Below are positions 21,945 to 34,329 of a DNA stretch of 64,000 nt, piece by piece. The DNA is taken from positions 44,529,989-44,593,988 of the forward strand of contig NC_079136.1 of the NCBI RefSeq assembly GCF_945859705.1, read 5' to 3'. Under the pieces are notes generated by a model that had not been told where the DNA came from, did no database searches, and worked only from the letters and a program-made list of their open reading frames with translations. Within the stretch, counting starts at the first letter, position 1. Each line of letters opens with the position of its first letter. The DNA comes from Episyrphus balteatus (lineage: Eukaryota > Arthropoda > Insecta > Diptera > Syrphidae). The position numbers and the translations under genes are program-made.

Positions 21945-22290
21945 ATGTTCCCCCATAACTTCTAAACTACTTATCATAATTTGACAAATGTGGTATTGTC
22001 GGAGACATCTTGCTTGATTGTTAGTTATAGGCTATGCAAATTTTCTTATATGACTTCCTTGATATTAGTTTTTGTTTGTTTAAAATATGAAAGGGCTATA
22101 ATTTGATAAGATATTTGCAGGGGAGTTGTACATTAAAAATTAAATTTTTAGTTAACTACTAAAGCCTCTAGATGGCGCCATATAAGCAGATTTAACATAT
22201 CCTATAACCAGCGGGCAAGGAAAACGCTTCTAACGATACCTCATTTATCAAACTATAGTAAGTAGTTAAAAAGTTAAGAGAGAACAAACA
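21945..22290. repeat. Family D palindromic repeat, copy 3
   Basis: Starts GTTCCCCCATAACTTCTAAA and ends near AAGTTAAGAGAGAACAAAC. It contains ACATCTTGCTTGATTGTTAG on one arm and CCTATAACCAGCGGGCAAGG on the other, the inverted form of the same block. GCCTCTAGATGGCGCCAT is also shared with copies 1-2. Confidence 0.75.
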
Positions 22291-24815
22291 AGTAAAAAAA
22301 AATAAAACAACATAAAAAAAAGTGCCACTTATCTTTAAATTTTGTATGTAATACAAATTTTACTGCGATAAATTTTCTTACTATAAGAAGGTGTTTTTGA
22401 CTTTTGGAATAACTTTTGAGACTTTCAACTTCTTGTGATATCAATTTCGTCTGGAAAATTTTATCTTCGAACTGAAAAATTGCTCACCAACTCCAACCCA
22501 TTTTGCTCAAGATAAAATATTTGTATCTTTTTCAATTTTCTATTTTGTTTTTTTTTTTTTTCTTGTTTTGTTATTTTCTTTTAAGTCCACCCACTTGATT
22601 TTAAAATCAGTTTACACAGCTCACATACCTGAAATACCAAATGCCAAACAAAATACATCCCTTTGAAAGTTGCGAGCTATTGTGTGGCGGCATATGTCTC
22701 ATACGGTGACGGGTGAAATACAGTGGGGCAACATACAAACAAATTTGGACAAAAAACAAATTTTTTTTCTATACTAACCTTTAAAATATTTTTAAATATT
22801 AATATGAGACCTCAGAAGGAAAATGGATGACAAGTTTGAAAGACTTTGAAAAATCCCTCTTTTTTGTTAAAATAAAGTAATTTTTACAAGATTTTAATGT
22901 TAATATGGTCCCATTTGTAAATAGATGGCACATTCACCGTCATTGTAATATTAAGCAGACCAACTTGTTAATTTAAAGTTTCATTTTTGTCAAAAATTTT
23001 ACACATTGCGGACCACTGTAAAATGACTGAGACGTATTGTCTTTTTTTTTTGTAACTTGTAAATAAATCCCCAACCCTCTATAGGTACTCAGTTTGACAT
23101 TACCCTACCATACCACCACCGAGTTTCAAGAGAGAGAAAAAAAGGTGTGTCTGTGACTGTGTGTTCTGTCAACGACTATTGTCATTGTGTGTCGATGTCG
23201 ACCATGTGCATTGTTGAACACCTGGCTGGCAGAACGGAATTACATCACCTAAAGTGGCCACTTGACAGTAAATTTGAAACCAGTGTCTCTCTGTTCTCGT
23301 TTCTATATGCTCCTCTCTCTTTGCTTACGCTGCTGAGGTTGAGTTTGATGGTGGGTTGAGGTTTTTGAGTTTGGGTTTTGGGGGGCTTTGATGGGGGTAG
23401 CTCTTGCCTTTTTCGCATGTTATAAAATATTTGCTAGGGCTGAAATTGCTAGAGAGAAGATATTGCACTCTGGGGCGTTGCCGTTTAACGCTCTTAACTT
23501 TCAGTCAAGTTCGTCGTCATCGTCGGTAGATAGGTTAAGGTGGGGTAGGTAGGTATTGAAGGTTTATGCCCCTGATGGTGTCCTTTTTCGCAAAGTGCAG
23601 TTACAAAAAAAAAAAGAAAGAGTAAACACTTGTCGATATAAACTATTTGCACGAGTTTGTACCTATTTTTGTTATATTTTTTGTTAAACTCTTTATACCA
23701 CTTGACGACGAGGTTTTCAAGTGCAGACTGCCACATCATCATCATCAACAGGATATACGCACTTTTTTGTTTTTTATTTAAAATTGTTGGTTGGTAATCG
23801 TGATTGTTCTTCCAGCTGTGCATTAAATGCATTTGGCTAAAAAGGGTTATTTATATAAAATAATTTTATTTGAATTTTTTTTTTAAATTAATTAAATATA
23901 AAGTCTAGATTTTGTCAAGGAGGTTTAAGTGTGTGTACATACTTTATTTTTGTTATTTAATTAGTAATTGAAAACATAAAATGGTAAAGACAGTACCTAT
24001 ATAAATAAAAAAGTTTTTTGTAGTAAGAGATTTGACATTCATGTTTTAAAGGGGAGTGAACTATATTTAAACAAAATAATAAAGGTATATACCTTATTTC
24101 GAGGAAACCCTAATAGCTATAAGCCCCTTAAAGTTTCGATCGTTACCTACACTAAAAATTAACATTTCCTTACTATATTTTCCAGTACACAATCGTGACT
24201 TTATTTATGTTTTTGTTCCTATTCAATTTTTTTCCCACAGCTTAATCCTCACGAATTCTTATACCTACATAATTGCTAAGTGGGCGAGAATTATAGCTTT
24301 AATTTAAATTGGAAAAGAACTTTTCTTATGCACCCACTCATTTTATATAAACTTATCATGAATACAGAAGTCGGAACAAAAGACAATTATTTTAACATCG
24401 ACATGGAAATTAGGTTTTTCGATTTGGTGTGTTAGCACCTGTGTAGAACCACATGTCACCTGATTGAATCTTTAAATTTATTAAGCAACCATTCCGATTA
24501 GACACAAAAGAATAAAATCTTTTATTCTTTTGAACCAAATTTAACATAAAATCCCACCTACTGTATTTTCCACAATGAAATTAAGCAATGAAAAATCACA
24601 CAACATTATTTTATTTCATTCGATTTTAAAACATGTAACACCTTTATTTTATTTATGGGAAAAATTTGAAAATCCAGGACCCCATTAAAAAAAAATTTAA
24701 AAAACTGCGTTACTTTACTAGGAATTTATGTTTGTTTTAGGGTCTCTAATTTTGCAATTTTAAACTATAGTAAGAAAAGTTAAATCACAGTACAATAACA
24801 TTAGTATCAATTATA
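22291..24815. other. Non-coding DNA including a unique, less AT-rich block
   Basis: AT-rich except for 23080-23560, which holds TGTGTCGATGTCGACCATGT, GT-rich stretches and CATCATCATC. Frames of 70 (plus) and 112 codons (minus, 23494-23832) are open but unrecognisable. At about 24235 a CCCACAG forms a plausible 3' splice site with no identifiable exon after it. Confidence 0.5.
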
Positions 24816-25967
24816 TCTATTACATATATATATTAAAGTTTGGTTTTGTGTACGTTCGCTAACCGGCCACACAGACTGACTCATTTTCTTAATTTTTTTT
24901 TTGGAAATCAAAGAGGCATAAGAGGAGAAGGTTTAAGGCAAAAAAAATTCAAGATTTTATAGGGTAAATAGGGGTAACACGACATTGAAAAAAGAGGCTA
25001 TTTTCTAAACGGTAAGTCGTAAAGAGTTGACTTTTTTTTTAAATGATAGACAAATTTATTCAATAGTTAAAAAAGGTATTGAAAAAATTCAAAAAAATTT
25101 CAAAACCAAGTTGTGAGGGTTTTTTTGCAGTCATAGACCTTCGACAAAAGACTAATTAGAGGTACGCAAAATTTTGCACAGAAATTTGAGTTACACCATA
25201 AGAAAGATATTAAAAAAAAAAAATTAGGGGTCTAAAACGGATTTTTTTCATAGGCCCTGTATTTTGAAATAAAAATTTTTGAAAAACAACCTAATTTTTA
25301 GGGACATTTTTGAGTAGTCTTTTATTTTTTTTTTTGGAATTTTTAAAATTCTGCAAAAAATCTCAAATTTATAGGAAATATAGGTTTTAATCATGCGCAT
25401 GCATGTACAAACTTTTGAATTTTTAAATCGATTTTTGACCGAATAACGGGAAAAACAATTTTTTTTTGTCCCAAGTTTTTTGGCCGTTTTTAACAGTTTT
25501 TTATTTTTATCTTTTTTTTCAATAGATAAATGAATGAAATTTACAGTGTAGATAGATAATAGGCAAGACTATATTTGTACAAAGTTTCAATTAATTTTGT
25601 AATGACAAATTTGAAATATCGGTAAAATAAAACTCTATTTTTCAACACGTTACATCTTTTGATCTGGAGCTTACAAAAATTTGATTTATCTTTGTTGAGC
25701 ATCCTGATAATATTACCTTTCATTTGATACATCACACATAACGCTACATTATTTACAAGCTTTACAATGGTAAATTAAAAAACTTAAAAAACGTTTTTAA
25801 CATAGGCCACTTTTTTTTTTAATTTTAAAAGTGAATATTTTTAAATTAATTGGACGAACTTTTCATGTTTTGATTTCCTTTTTGTATTGGGAATTATGAC
25901 AAATTACAAAGTCGAAAATAGAAATAAATACAAGAAATGGCGGAACGAAGTCCGCCGGGTCAGCTAG
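24816..25967 (+). mobile_element. Nonautonomous Helitron, 1152 bp, both ends visible
   Basis: Starts with TC (TCTATTACATATATATATTA) after an A at 24815 and ends with CTAG before a T at 25968, i.e. insertion between A and T as Helitrons do. Eleven bases upstream of the end nucleotide region is a perfect hairpin: GGCGGA (25939-25944), loop ACGAAG, TCCGCC (25951-25956), then GGGTCAGCTAG. There is no inverted repeat or target duplication, again as expected. The interior has the GACCGAATAACGGGAAAAAC block shared with other copies in the window. No Rep/helicase frame. Another copy of the left part lies at 38973-39645. Confidence 0.9.
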
Positions 25968-26730
25968 TATTCTTATAAGTTTATATCACCAAAAATTAAC
26001 TTACAAATTTCAACTTTTCTAAAAGCGAAGGAAAAATAATAACACATTTAGTTCATATTACAGTAAGAAGGTAAATTAGGGTGTTTGAATCTTAACTAGT
26101 AACGCAGTGGTAATATTGGTACCTAGTGTTGTTATCTACAAAAAAATTTGTACTTTCATGAAATTCACAATACTAGATTAAAAAACATGTGCTCAATGTT
26201 TTGGTTATGTTAGGTGACTTGGCATAAAAATGTAACGCTATTGTTTATATTGTTATAAATGAATAACAGTATGTATTTACAGTAACACTCCTTAATAAGC
26301 TGAATTCAATTATATAATTTCTATGAAATTTTCAGATTTTAATAACTAAAAAATATATCTAAAACAATTTATTATTTATGGTAACGCAATGGAAGAGTAA
26401 CGCAGTTGTTAATATCTAATTATAATTATAGTAAATATGAAAAAAAAAAAAAAAAATTGCAAAAATATTGTCACTATCAAAACAACAATACAAATTTGTA
26501 AATACTTATCTCTCATATGCTTTAACTCCCCGGTAACGCAATATAAACACTTGCGCCATTTTTAGCTAATTTGAAGCTACCCATTCATCTAGCTGACTCC
26601 CCCTGAATAATGGCTATATCTTTTCAAAATGTTAAGCATGTCGACATTTATTAAAAATACCTAGGTACACCTACAATAACTTTTAGTTTTTTTTTTCACA
26701 TGAGGGTAGTTAAGATTTTGTTCCTTACCA
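25968..26730. repeat. Sequence with recurrent GTAACGCA motifs
   Basis: Between about 26098 and 26540 GTAACGC(A/T) recurs at about 26099, 26232, 26391, 26406 and 26535 in otherwise AT-rich DNA, always on this strand. The spaced-motif architecture resembles the element at 34594-35546, with a different motif. No terminal inverted repeat was identified. No gene seen. Confidence 0.4.
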
Positions 26731-26905
26731 CACGGAGAAAAAGATGATCTAAAAAAGCTGATTTCTGAATGGTTTTATGCCAAATGACATAATTTAAGAT
26801 AAAAATCTTGTCATAAAAATAAGAAGATTTTCATCTTAAATTAAGTGGATTTTTGCTTAATTTAAGGCGGAAAAACATGCAGAAATCCGCTTATTTTTAT
26901 ATGGT
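26731..26905. mobile_element. 175-bp foldback MITE
   Basis: The two halves are imperfect inverted copies. The left has CACGGAGAAAAAGATGATC, GCTGATTTCTGAATGG and CATAATTTAAGAT; the right reads, inverted, GCGGATTTCTGCATG and CTTAAATTAAG, and ends ATGGTG. An inner stem (AAGATAAAAATCTT-like) continues the fold. The CACNGAG start recalls the MITE at 13209. No target duplication is certain. Confidence 0.6.
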
Positions 26906-27632
26906 GCAATTTATTTTAATTAATTTAAAAAAAAAATTCTAAAAATTCTTTTTACACCAACTACATTAGTATAAAATTAAAAATCTTACGATTACATAAA
27001 ATTATTTTTCTTGTTATTGGTCTTAAGAATTGTGATATTTTTACAAAAAAAAAAAAAAAAATATTTATGCTGATTCTTGTATTGAAAAACTTTAAATCCA
27101 GTCCTGTTCATCAAATTATGGATGGTTTTGGACAGAGCCAGTTCAAATATTTGCAAATGTAGTGCATTTTTCTTAAAGTCTTATGGAATATCAATTTTAA
27201 TATATCATTTTCTCAGAGTTTACACAATGATTCACAATAAAACCAGCCCTATAACATTGAAAAGGTTTCGAATAAAGACCAGCATTACAAAAATATCAAT
27301 TGCAGGACTCATAACCATTCATTTTTTTATTCCACTTCATATCCTTTTTTGTTAGCAAAAAAATTGTCATTGATGTTATATTATAAGAAAAATTGGTTCA
27401 CTTGAAAAGGTATAAGGTAAGCAGCACTAAGCATTATAGAGTGCGCTTGCAGAAAATTCCAATTGTAAATATAGAACAAAATCGTTGTCGTTGCGCTGCA
27501 TCTCCTTAACCTATAAATTTAAAAAATCTAGAACGTTAAGGAGAGAACGCATTGCGGAGTGAGTGAGTTTTATATATCATCTTCATCTATATAAGGTAAA
27601 GAATGTCATTTCGTTTGAGAACTTTTTTTTTT
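26906..27632. other. AT-rich non-coding DNA, no gene seen
   Basis: A 77-codon plus-strand frame at 27122-27355 has no recognisable motif. The segment 27410-27600 is slightly less AT-rich and apparently unique. Confidence 0.5.
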
Positions 27633-27930
27633 TACCGACTTCCAAAAAGGAGGAGGTATTCAATTCGTCTGTATTTTTTTTTTTTTTTTTTTATGTTTGT
27701 TACCGCATAACTTTGGACTGAGTGAACCAATTTTGATAATTCTTTTTGTATTGGATAGCTGGTGGCTGCAGTGTGGTCCCATTTCAATTTCGTTCACTTT
27801 TTGCCATAGGAACTATTTTAAAAACCATAAAACCTAGTTTTGATCCATGGAAGTCGGTTTTGTTTTTTTGCTAAAAATGATTATTTTAATTTTTTATTTA
27901 TTTTTATTTTTTGTAGGTAGGTATCCATAA
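27633..27930 (+). repeat. Dispersed 'ACCGACTTCCAAAAAGGAGG' repeat, copy 2
   Basis: Starts TACCGACTTCCAAAAAGGAG. It is the fullest of the three copies and contains all the blocks listed for copy 1, including TTGTATTGGATAGCTGGTGG and CATGGAAGTCGGTTTTG. The right limit is uncertain. Confidence 0.85.
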
Positions 27931-28828
27931 ACCTCGATTTCTTTTTCAAGTTTTTTTTTCTGCGTCGTTGGTCGTGTCAACTGTCATCGTCATCACAAAC
28001 ACAAATATACATTAAAAGGCACACTTAAAGGATGAAACCAATGGAAATATGCAAAAAAAAAAAAAAAAAAATGTCAAGCAAATAATCACAACGATTTGTG
28101 ACAGACCTTTATTTCTATTTTCATTTCAATTCGTTGGTTTTTTTTTTAAATTTTTTTTTTGAAATAAAATAATGTCATGGGCGTATAGTGGTGGTGGTGA
28201 TAGTTGGTGTGATATACATCAACTACCTTTCAGTTTTTTTTTCATATTTTTTTTGCTTTAGTTTTTCATAGTTGAAACTATTTTTAACCTTTCACCTGAC
28301 TTTTGAAGGAGACACTTATTTCGTGCCGTATCCGGATGGGATGCACTGGTAGGTACCATCAGTACCAGAGTATCTATAAATATAAGTAGGATAGATGGAT
28401 GCAAAACGAAAAAAAAAGAACCTAATTATTGTGAGATTTTAAAATGTCAAATAGTCATTTCCCTCGTCCTCGTATCATTTATTATTATGATTCCGTTATA
28501 AATGGAGGAGTACAGCGAGTACCGAGTACACCGTCATCATATCAGTTCAGGCAGGAGCAAAAGCAGCATCATAATATTTTTCCCCATTGATTCGAAGGTA
28601 TGCGGCAAATTGAGTACTTGTTTAGTGGAAACGGAATTGTGAGGCAAAAATGTGCGACTGAATAACATGGAGTCATCATCATCATCGTGATGGATAATCC
28701 TTTTTTTTTTCTTTTTTTATTTATACTACGACACTGACATAGTTTATGCCAAGTTACCAACACCACTAAAAATGTTTAGTTGGATTGATGTTGACTATGA
28801 TGGAGATACATATTTTTTTTTTGTATTT
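27931..28828. other. Non-coding DNA, no gene seen
   Basis: T-rich with several less AT-rich, unique stretches (27960-28010, 28310-28380, 28490-28700). No ORF resembles a protein. Confidence 0.5.
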
Positions 28829-28893
28829 ATCATCATAGCATCACAACATCATCATTATCATCATCATTTTCATCATCATTATCATCATTATCA
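28829..28893. repeat. Imperfect (CAT)n microsatellite
   Basis: Repeated ATCATCATT units with interruptions over about 65 bp. Confidence 0.85.
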
Positions 28894-29274
28894 GTTCAAG
28901 CAACAGCACAATTCCAGAATGAAAGTTTTGAAGTGCCACTGAGAGAGGAGAATGCTCCCGGCATCAATCAATCACCTTTGACATAGTTTTCCAACTCAAG
29001 TTGAAAAAGAGTTTATTTTTTTTCTGTTTTAAGTTTTTTTTTTCATTTATTTAAAGGAAGGTGTAAGTGCGGTTTGTTTTCAAAATTAAAGAATTGAATT
29101 TTTTAGTGAATGAAGTTTTTTAAAGATAAGCAAAAACTTTATTTTTCAATGGAAGCATTTTGTGAATGAAAATTAAGTTTGTATTTTTGAAGTATCTATG
29201 TTGTTGTATTTAAGTTTTCTTCTATTAATTCAGTCGAAAAATAGGACGTGTTTGTAGAAAAATGTCCTGCTTCT
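28894..29274. other. Non-coding DNA, no gene seen
   Basis: A short unique stretch, then T-rich DNA up to the reverse-transcriptase fossil. Confidence 0.5.
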
Positions 29275-29640
29275 TCTTTTTACATTCTTTTGGTAAACTT
29301 TTCATAAGCGGGATGTCATTTGCAAAAAGATTCTCATCGTAGAGCTTTGGTACTTCATTCAGGTAAATAGAAAAGAGTAATGGACCCTACATTGAGCCTT
29401 GCGCCAGTCCGTTAGATAAAAGCAATACATTTGAAAATTTAGGATGTTCTGATTTATTGTGTCAAATGCCTTGGAGTAGTCAAGGAAAGCTAAATAAGAA
29501 AACTTTTAAGCATCTAATGTTTTTGTCCTCCGTTCTACAATGTCAAAGGCCTAAGTGAAAGCTAGACTGCTTTGAGGTTAGAAAACCTTTTTAGGAGAAA
29601 TCCAACAAGTTGCTTGTGCATCATTTTTCCAAAAACAAAA
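29275..29640 (-). pseudogene. Non-LTR reverse transcriptase fossil with two palm blocks
   Basis: Minus-strand translation gives FLDYSKAFDTINQNIL (codons at about 29455-29486), the LDFSKAFDTVNH palm block. After a deletion of some 60 residues it gives NGLAQGSM-stop-GPLLFSIYLNEVPK and LFANDIPLMKS. These are the GVPQGSVLGPLLFSIYINDLP block and the catalytic FADD box, decayed to FAND. Upstream in other frames KIMHKQLVGFLL and PQSSLAF match the finger region. Jockey/CR1-like elements share this pattern. Stops, frameshifts and the changed catalytic Asp show that it is dead. Confidence 0.88.
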
Positions 29641-29814
29641 GAAAATTATATTATTAAAATTGTTGATTAACAATAAAAATAGATAGTTTTCAATAAATTT
29701 TCTTTTTTCCCTTTTAGGCATTGTAAAAATTTAAATATGGTTTCAATCTTTAGAAAAGATATTAAACTTTTTAATGGTATAATTTTTTTGTTAGCTTTTC
29801 ATATAAAAAAAAAA
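29641..29814 (+). repeat. Fragment of the Helitron-related repeat, forward orientation
   Basis: GCATTGTAAAAATTTAAA and TTTTTTTGTTAGCTTTT match 61480-61560 in the same orientation, although the adjoining palindrome arm is inverted. This indicates a mosaic of fragments rather than one insertion. Confidence 0.5.
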
Positions 29815-31610
29815 AAATTCATGTGTGCAATTAACACGTGGTAGAAGTGAAACCTTCAAAATTATTTTTCTTGCATAAAATAAAAATCGAAAAAATTTAC
29901 CTTTTTTATTCTATCACCTTTAAATCCATATCTTTTATATGACAATCTTATAAATTAAAAAAATAATAAATTTTAAATCATCTGAAAGCTTATTATTTCA
30001 CCTTTTATTTGGCTTTTCAATCATATTTCTACCATGCCTACAAAAAAGTAAGAATTTTTTAAAGTCAACCATCTCGAAATTTAAAACTGAGATTACGGTA
30101 CTTCCTACACTGGTGGCTGGTCATCGGCAACAGATCTTCACAGGTGTTTTGAGGTATTTTTCAATTTTTTCACTTTAAGATTGTGTAACTTGTAGAGTAC
30201 GTACCGGTATGTGTGATATATCAAATAAAAGGTTATGTTATCAGCATGCGTATTAAAGTTAAATCAAATTTATATGTGCACTAGATCAAAAGATATAACG
30301 TGTGTAAGAAAAGTACATCTTTTTACCGTTATCTGAGAATTTTGAATATGAAATAAATTGAAACTTTGTACAATTATAATTTATTTAATTACCTATCTAC
30401 AGTACAAATTTCATTCATCTATCTATTAAAACAAAAAAGTTTTATGATATAATGAGAAAAGAAACAAAATATTTTGAAGTCAAAACTTCTTTAGTATCGT
30501 AGTGATTTGAAACAAGATGAAACGAAAACGCGACACGACTTCAACTTGTTATAACTTTTTTGTTTTAATAGATAGATGAATGAAATTTGTACTGTAGATA
30601 GGTAATTAAATAAATTATAATTGTACAAAATTTCAATTAATTTCATATTCAAAATTCTGAGATAACGGTAAAAAGATGTTCTTTTCCAATACACGTTATA
30701 TCTTTTGATCTAGTGCTTATACAAATTTGATTTAACTTTAGTACGCATGCCGATAACATAACCTTTTATTTGATATATCACACATAACGTTACGTGCTCT
30801 ACAAGTTACACAATCTTAAATTGAAAAAAATTTAAAAATACCTCAAAACACCTGTGGAGATCTGTTGGCGATGACCAGCTACCAGTGTAGGAAGTACCGT
30901 AATCTCAGTCTGGAAATTCGACATGGTTGACTTTAAAAAATTCTAACTTCTCTTGTAGACATCTTTAAAGTAAGATTTATACATCATTATACAAGGTGAA
31001 ACAATAGGCTTTCACATGGTATAAAATTTGTTATAGGTTGTCAAACAAAAAAATTGATTTAATAGCATGAGAACATAAAAATAAATGTTTTTTTTTGCTT
31101 TTTGGATGACATTTCATCGAGTTTAAAAAATTCTAGCTCTTTTTGTAGATGTCTCATGGACCTGATCGATATATATATTTTGAGCTAAGACAACAAGTTT
31201 TCAGATGATATAAAATTTATATAGGTTGTATATATAATTTATATAGGTTGTATATATAATAAACATATAAAAAACATGGATTTGAAGGTGATAGAATAAA
31301 AATAGGTAGATTTTTTCTATTTTATTTGTTTTTTGCAAGAAAAATGATTTTTTAGGGTTTCACTTCTACCACGTGTGAATTGCACACATGATTTTTTTTT
31401 TTTTTAGCTTTTTCTTGTAAATTATGATTCTATTCAACATGTTAGTTAAAAGATTTATTATCTTACAAATTTTTTTAACAACAAAGTTGACAAAAAAATA
31501 ATTTTTAAATAATTTTTTTTTTTAACAAAAGCACAAAATCAGTTTTCTTATGACCTTTTCACGTAAAATTATCGTTCGTAAACCGACTTTCAAGACAACT
31601 ATTTTTTTTT
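29815..31610. mobile_element. Large palindrome: two inverted copies of the Helitron-related repeat
   Basis: The left arm (about 29815-30450) is the inverted copy of the right arm (about 30545-31400). Shared blocks include ACACGTTATATCTTTTGATC, CAAAACACCTGTGAAGATC, GGAAGTACCGTAATCTCAG and CACTTCTACCACGTGT. The arms meet near 30495 around a spacer of roughly 90 bp that includes GTGATTTGAAACAAGATGAA, itself found inverted at 43.7 kb. The right arm has an extra internal duplication (about 31030-31250) and continues to GTAAACCGACTTTCAAGACA near 31600. The arms are visibly diverged, so this is not a simple assembly artefact. No coding capacity. Confidence 0.8.
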
Positions 31611-32511
31611 ATGAGAATATTTTATTATTTCAAACATTTTAAAGCGAGATTTTGGGTTTAAGGTTTTATACTGATTTTATTTGAATTTCACTTGTCTGAA
31701 AAATGTATCTTTTTTTTTCTCCTTCAAATAATTTTTTGAAATTATAAAAGATTTGATTTTCCTGAATCTAAATCTTTAAGAAAAAATTCTAGCACGTACC
31801 ATTTTTTTTTTTATGATTTTTTAAAAATATGAGTAGATTTTAGATAATAACCCTCTTAGATTCGGTTGACCTTTTACAAAAATAAAACTATTATTCATAT
31901 TAAGCTTAAATTTGGAGTACTTATTTCTCATAACATGATCTGTCATAGATACTAGATACTAGATAATAATTGACAAAAACAGCAAAAATATCGAAATGCT
32001 GCAGTTTTTAGTAAATCCCACATGAAAAAAAAAAAACACCTTAATTAAGGAAAATGTAAAATATCAACGCCCATTATATTTAAAAAGTCAAATATGTAAA
32101 GAGTTCTATAATAAAATACATTAAACAAAATTTTTCTATTTAGAAATATCTTATTTGTAATAAACCATTCGATAAACTGCCTTGCAAAGCTGCAGATTTG
32201 TTTCTCCTAGAAACAACAGCTGTGTACATTTCTTATAGTTTTTGATGTGCTGAGTTAGAATCCGAAGTAAAAAAAATCTAACATGCCAGGATTTTGAGTT
32301 ATTCGCATTTTTTATTTTTTTTTTTAGAAAATCTCAAAAAAAAAAAACTATTATATCTCAAAAACCAGAGCTGACCGAAATTTGTTGAGTTCGGATTCAA
32401 AATCAGCACACTAAAAACCATTAGAAAAGTATACTTTTGTTCTAGAGAGAATTTTTAGAGATCAGTTTTTATATGGTTAGTGATAAGGTAAATAATTCAA
32501 ATTCGTAACTT
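31611..32511. other. AT-rich non-coding DNA, no gene seen
   Basis: Homopolymer-rich, with no recognisable feature. Confidence 0.5.
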
Positions 32512-32655
32512 TGCCTCTAGAGTGAGTCATATTCAATTTAAAGCAACGTCATGTAGCCTTAAACCAGCGTAGAAGCATTAAACTTCCAACGATACCTTAA
32601 TTGTGGAATTGCGACAAGTAGTTTAGAAGCTATGATGGCACAGATGAACACGAAT
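32512..32655. repeat. Family D repeat, partial copy 4
   Basis: GCCTCTAGAGTGAGTC, TGTAGCCTTAAACCAGCG, CCAACGATACCTTAATTG and GTAGTTTAGAAGCTATGATGG follow in the same order as in the right half of the copies at 20 and 22 kb. Confidence 0.6.
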
Positions 32656-34329
32656 ATATAGGTAACTGTCAAAACTATAACCCTCCTATTGGCTTTGCTG
32701 TATAATATTCAAATCACTCAACAAATCCCAAATGCCTGCTAGGAGCAAACTATGTACCTATAAGATTTCAAATTTAAAACTTACATGGTCAGGGTCACTG
32801 TGGTGTATGCGTAACATTTTTGTTTTCGTTAGTTCAAAGTAGAACATATCCTTTTTTGATGAAAAATTATAGATTTTATTAATGATTTTTTTTTTCAATA
32901 AATTCCCGTTAGACAAAAATACAAATTAAAAATCCAAGTAGGAAGCTATATAAATTTTAATTCTTAATGAGTTCTTCAAAACACTGATTGCATGAAAATA
33001 GTTTCTCATGCTTAAAAGACTAATCAATTTACCTAAATTTTCAACTCAAAGTAACAGAATATATAATCATTTTCCAATTACATATCTACAGTTCCCTAAA
33101 CATATTCATATCATTAGCTATAACACTTGAACCTCTTTATATTCCCGTCAAACGGGTGCATTACTTGATGTTCACACAACATATAACCGAGACCCTGACA
33201 TTAAGCCAAGATAGTTTTCACGCCCTTATTTCCAATCAACTATCATTAACTCCTACTCATTCATATGAGTGTCCTCATGTGTCTCACCTTAACCACACAC
33301 ATACAAACACACACAACCCTCATTCACCTAATTCACAAAACTGTCTCTCCACCTCCTACACACACACTATTTATTACTTATTCATACAAAATAATATGGC
33401 GCTGTAATATCTAATGAACACTCTCTGCCACTACCACTTTCACGTCATGATCACTTTGTCAGTTAGATTATTACAACCAAAAACAATGACGAAAAAAAAG
33501 AAAATTTTGTTTGTGTTTGTTGTTTTTTTTTTTCTGGATGCGTCTTCTTGAGGAGAGTAATCAAAAATTCACGACATCTTTAAGTTCGTGATCCATGAAT
33601 AGGTACCTTTCTATACAAAAAAAAAAAAAACTAGAAAACTCAAAATATTTTCTTCAAGATGAGTAGACAAAAATGAGAGGGTCTTGAAGAGGGGGAATAC
33701 TAAAATATGATGGAACAACATCGGTTTATCTCTAAAGATATAATTGATGCATGTCTTGTCTATCGCTCCTCTTCAATCTTAGAGATATTATGGGTCTTGT
33801 AAAAGCATAAATATACTAACCGAGACAAACACACACAATAAATGGAGTGTACTTCATACGTTATAGTGTCAGTGTCAGATACTTTTTTGATGGAGAGGTT
33901 TCACGATTTATTTTTTCTTCAATAAACCATCGACTTTTCTAGTGGAGTGGAAGCAAAGGAACCGCTTATAAATGACGATAAGAGAATGTTTTTGATATGA
34001 AACTTGTTTTTCTTTTACAGGGTGGATCAAAAATATAAATTAGTAGGAAGTTTGTCGATTTTCTTAATGTTGTCATTGATTGGAAATAACTTAGAGTATT
34101 GAGATGCCAATTTAATGTTTAATGTCTTATGTTGAAATGTTAAGTTCTATATTGAATTTAGATATATGTTTCTTAGAAAATTGTCCGACACTGAGTTAGT
34201 TTTGGCAATTTAGTACAAATATATTGATTTTGTATTTACTTAACTTGCGTAAGTCTTACAATTTCCTTTACCAAGGCTATTTGATTGAAACTCAAACTAA
34301 CCTTATTACTGATCCCTTCTCCTTCTTTT
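32656..34329. other. Non-coding DNA, mostly unique, no gene
   Basis: At 32803-32822 there is an inverted GTTACGCATACACCACAG end motif. At 33120-33420 the DNA is less AT-rich and unique, with CA-rich runs (about 33290-33320); the 83-codon frame there (33156-33407) is Thr/His/Ser-rich and unrecognised. CTTTTACAG at about 34020 is a plausible 3' splice site without an identifiable exon. Confidence 0.5.

Noticed and set aside
29375..29390. TTCATTCAG|GTAAATAG as a third recursive splice site
   Set aside because: It lies within the minus-strand reverse-transcriptase fossil, the pyrimidine tract is poor and the donor is weak.
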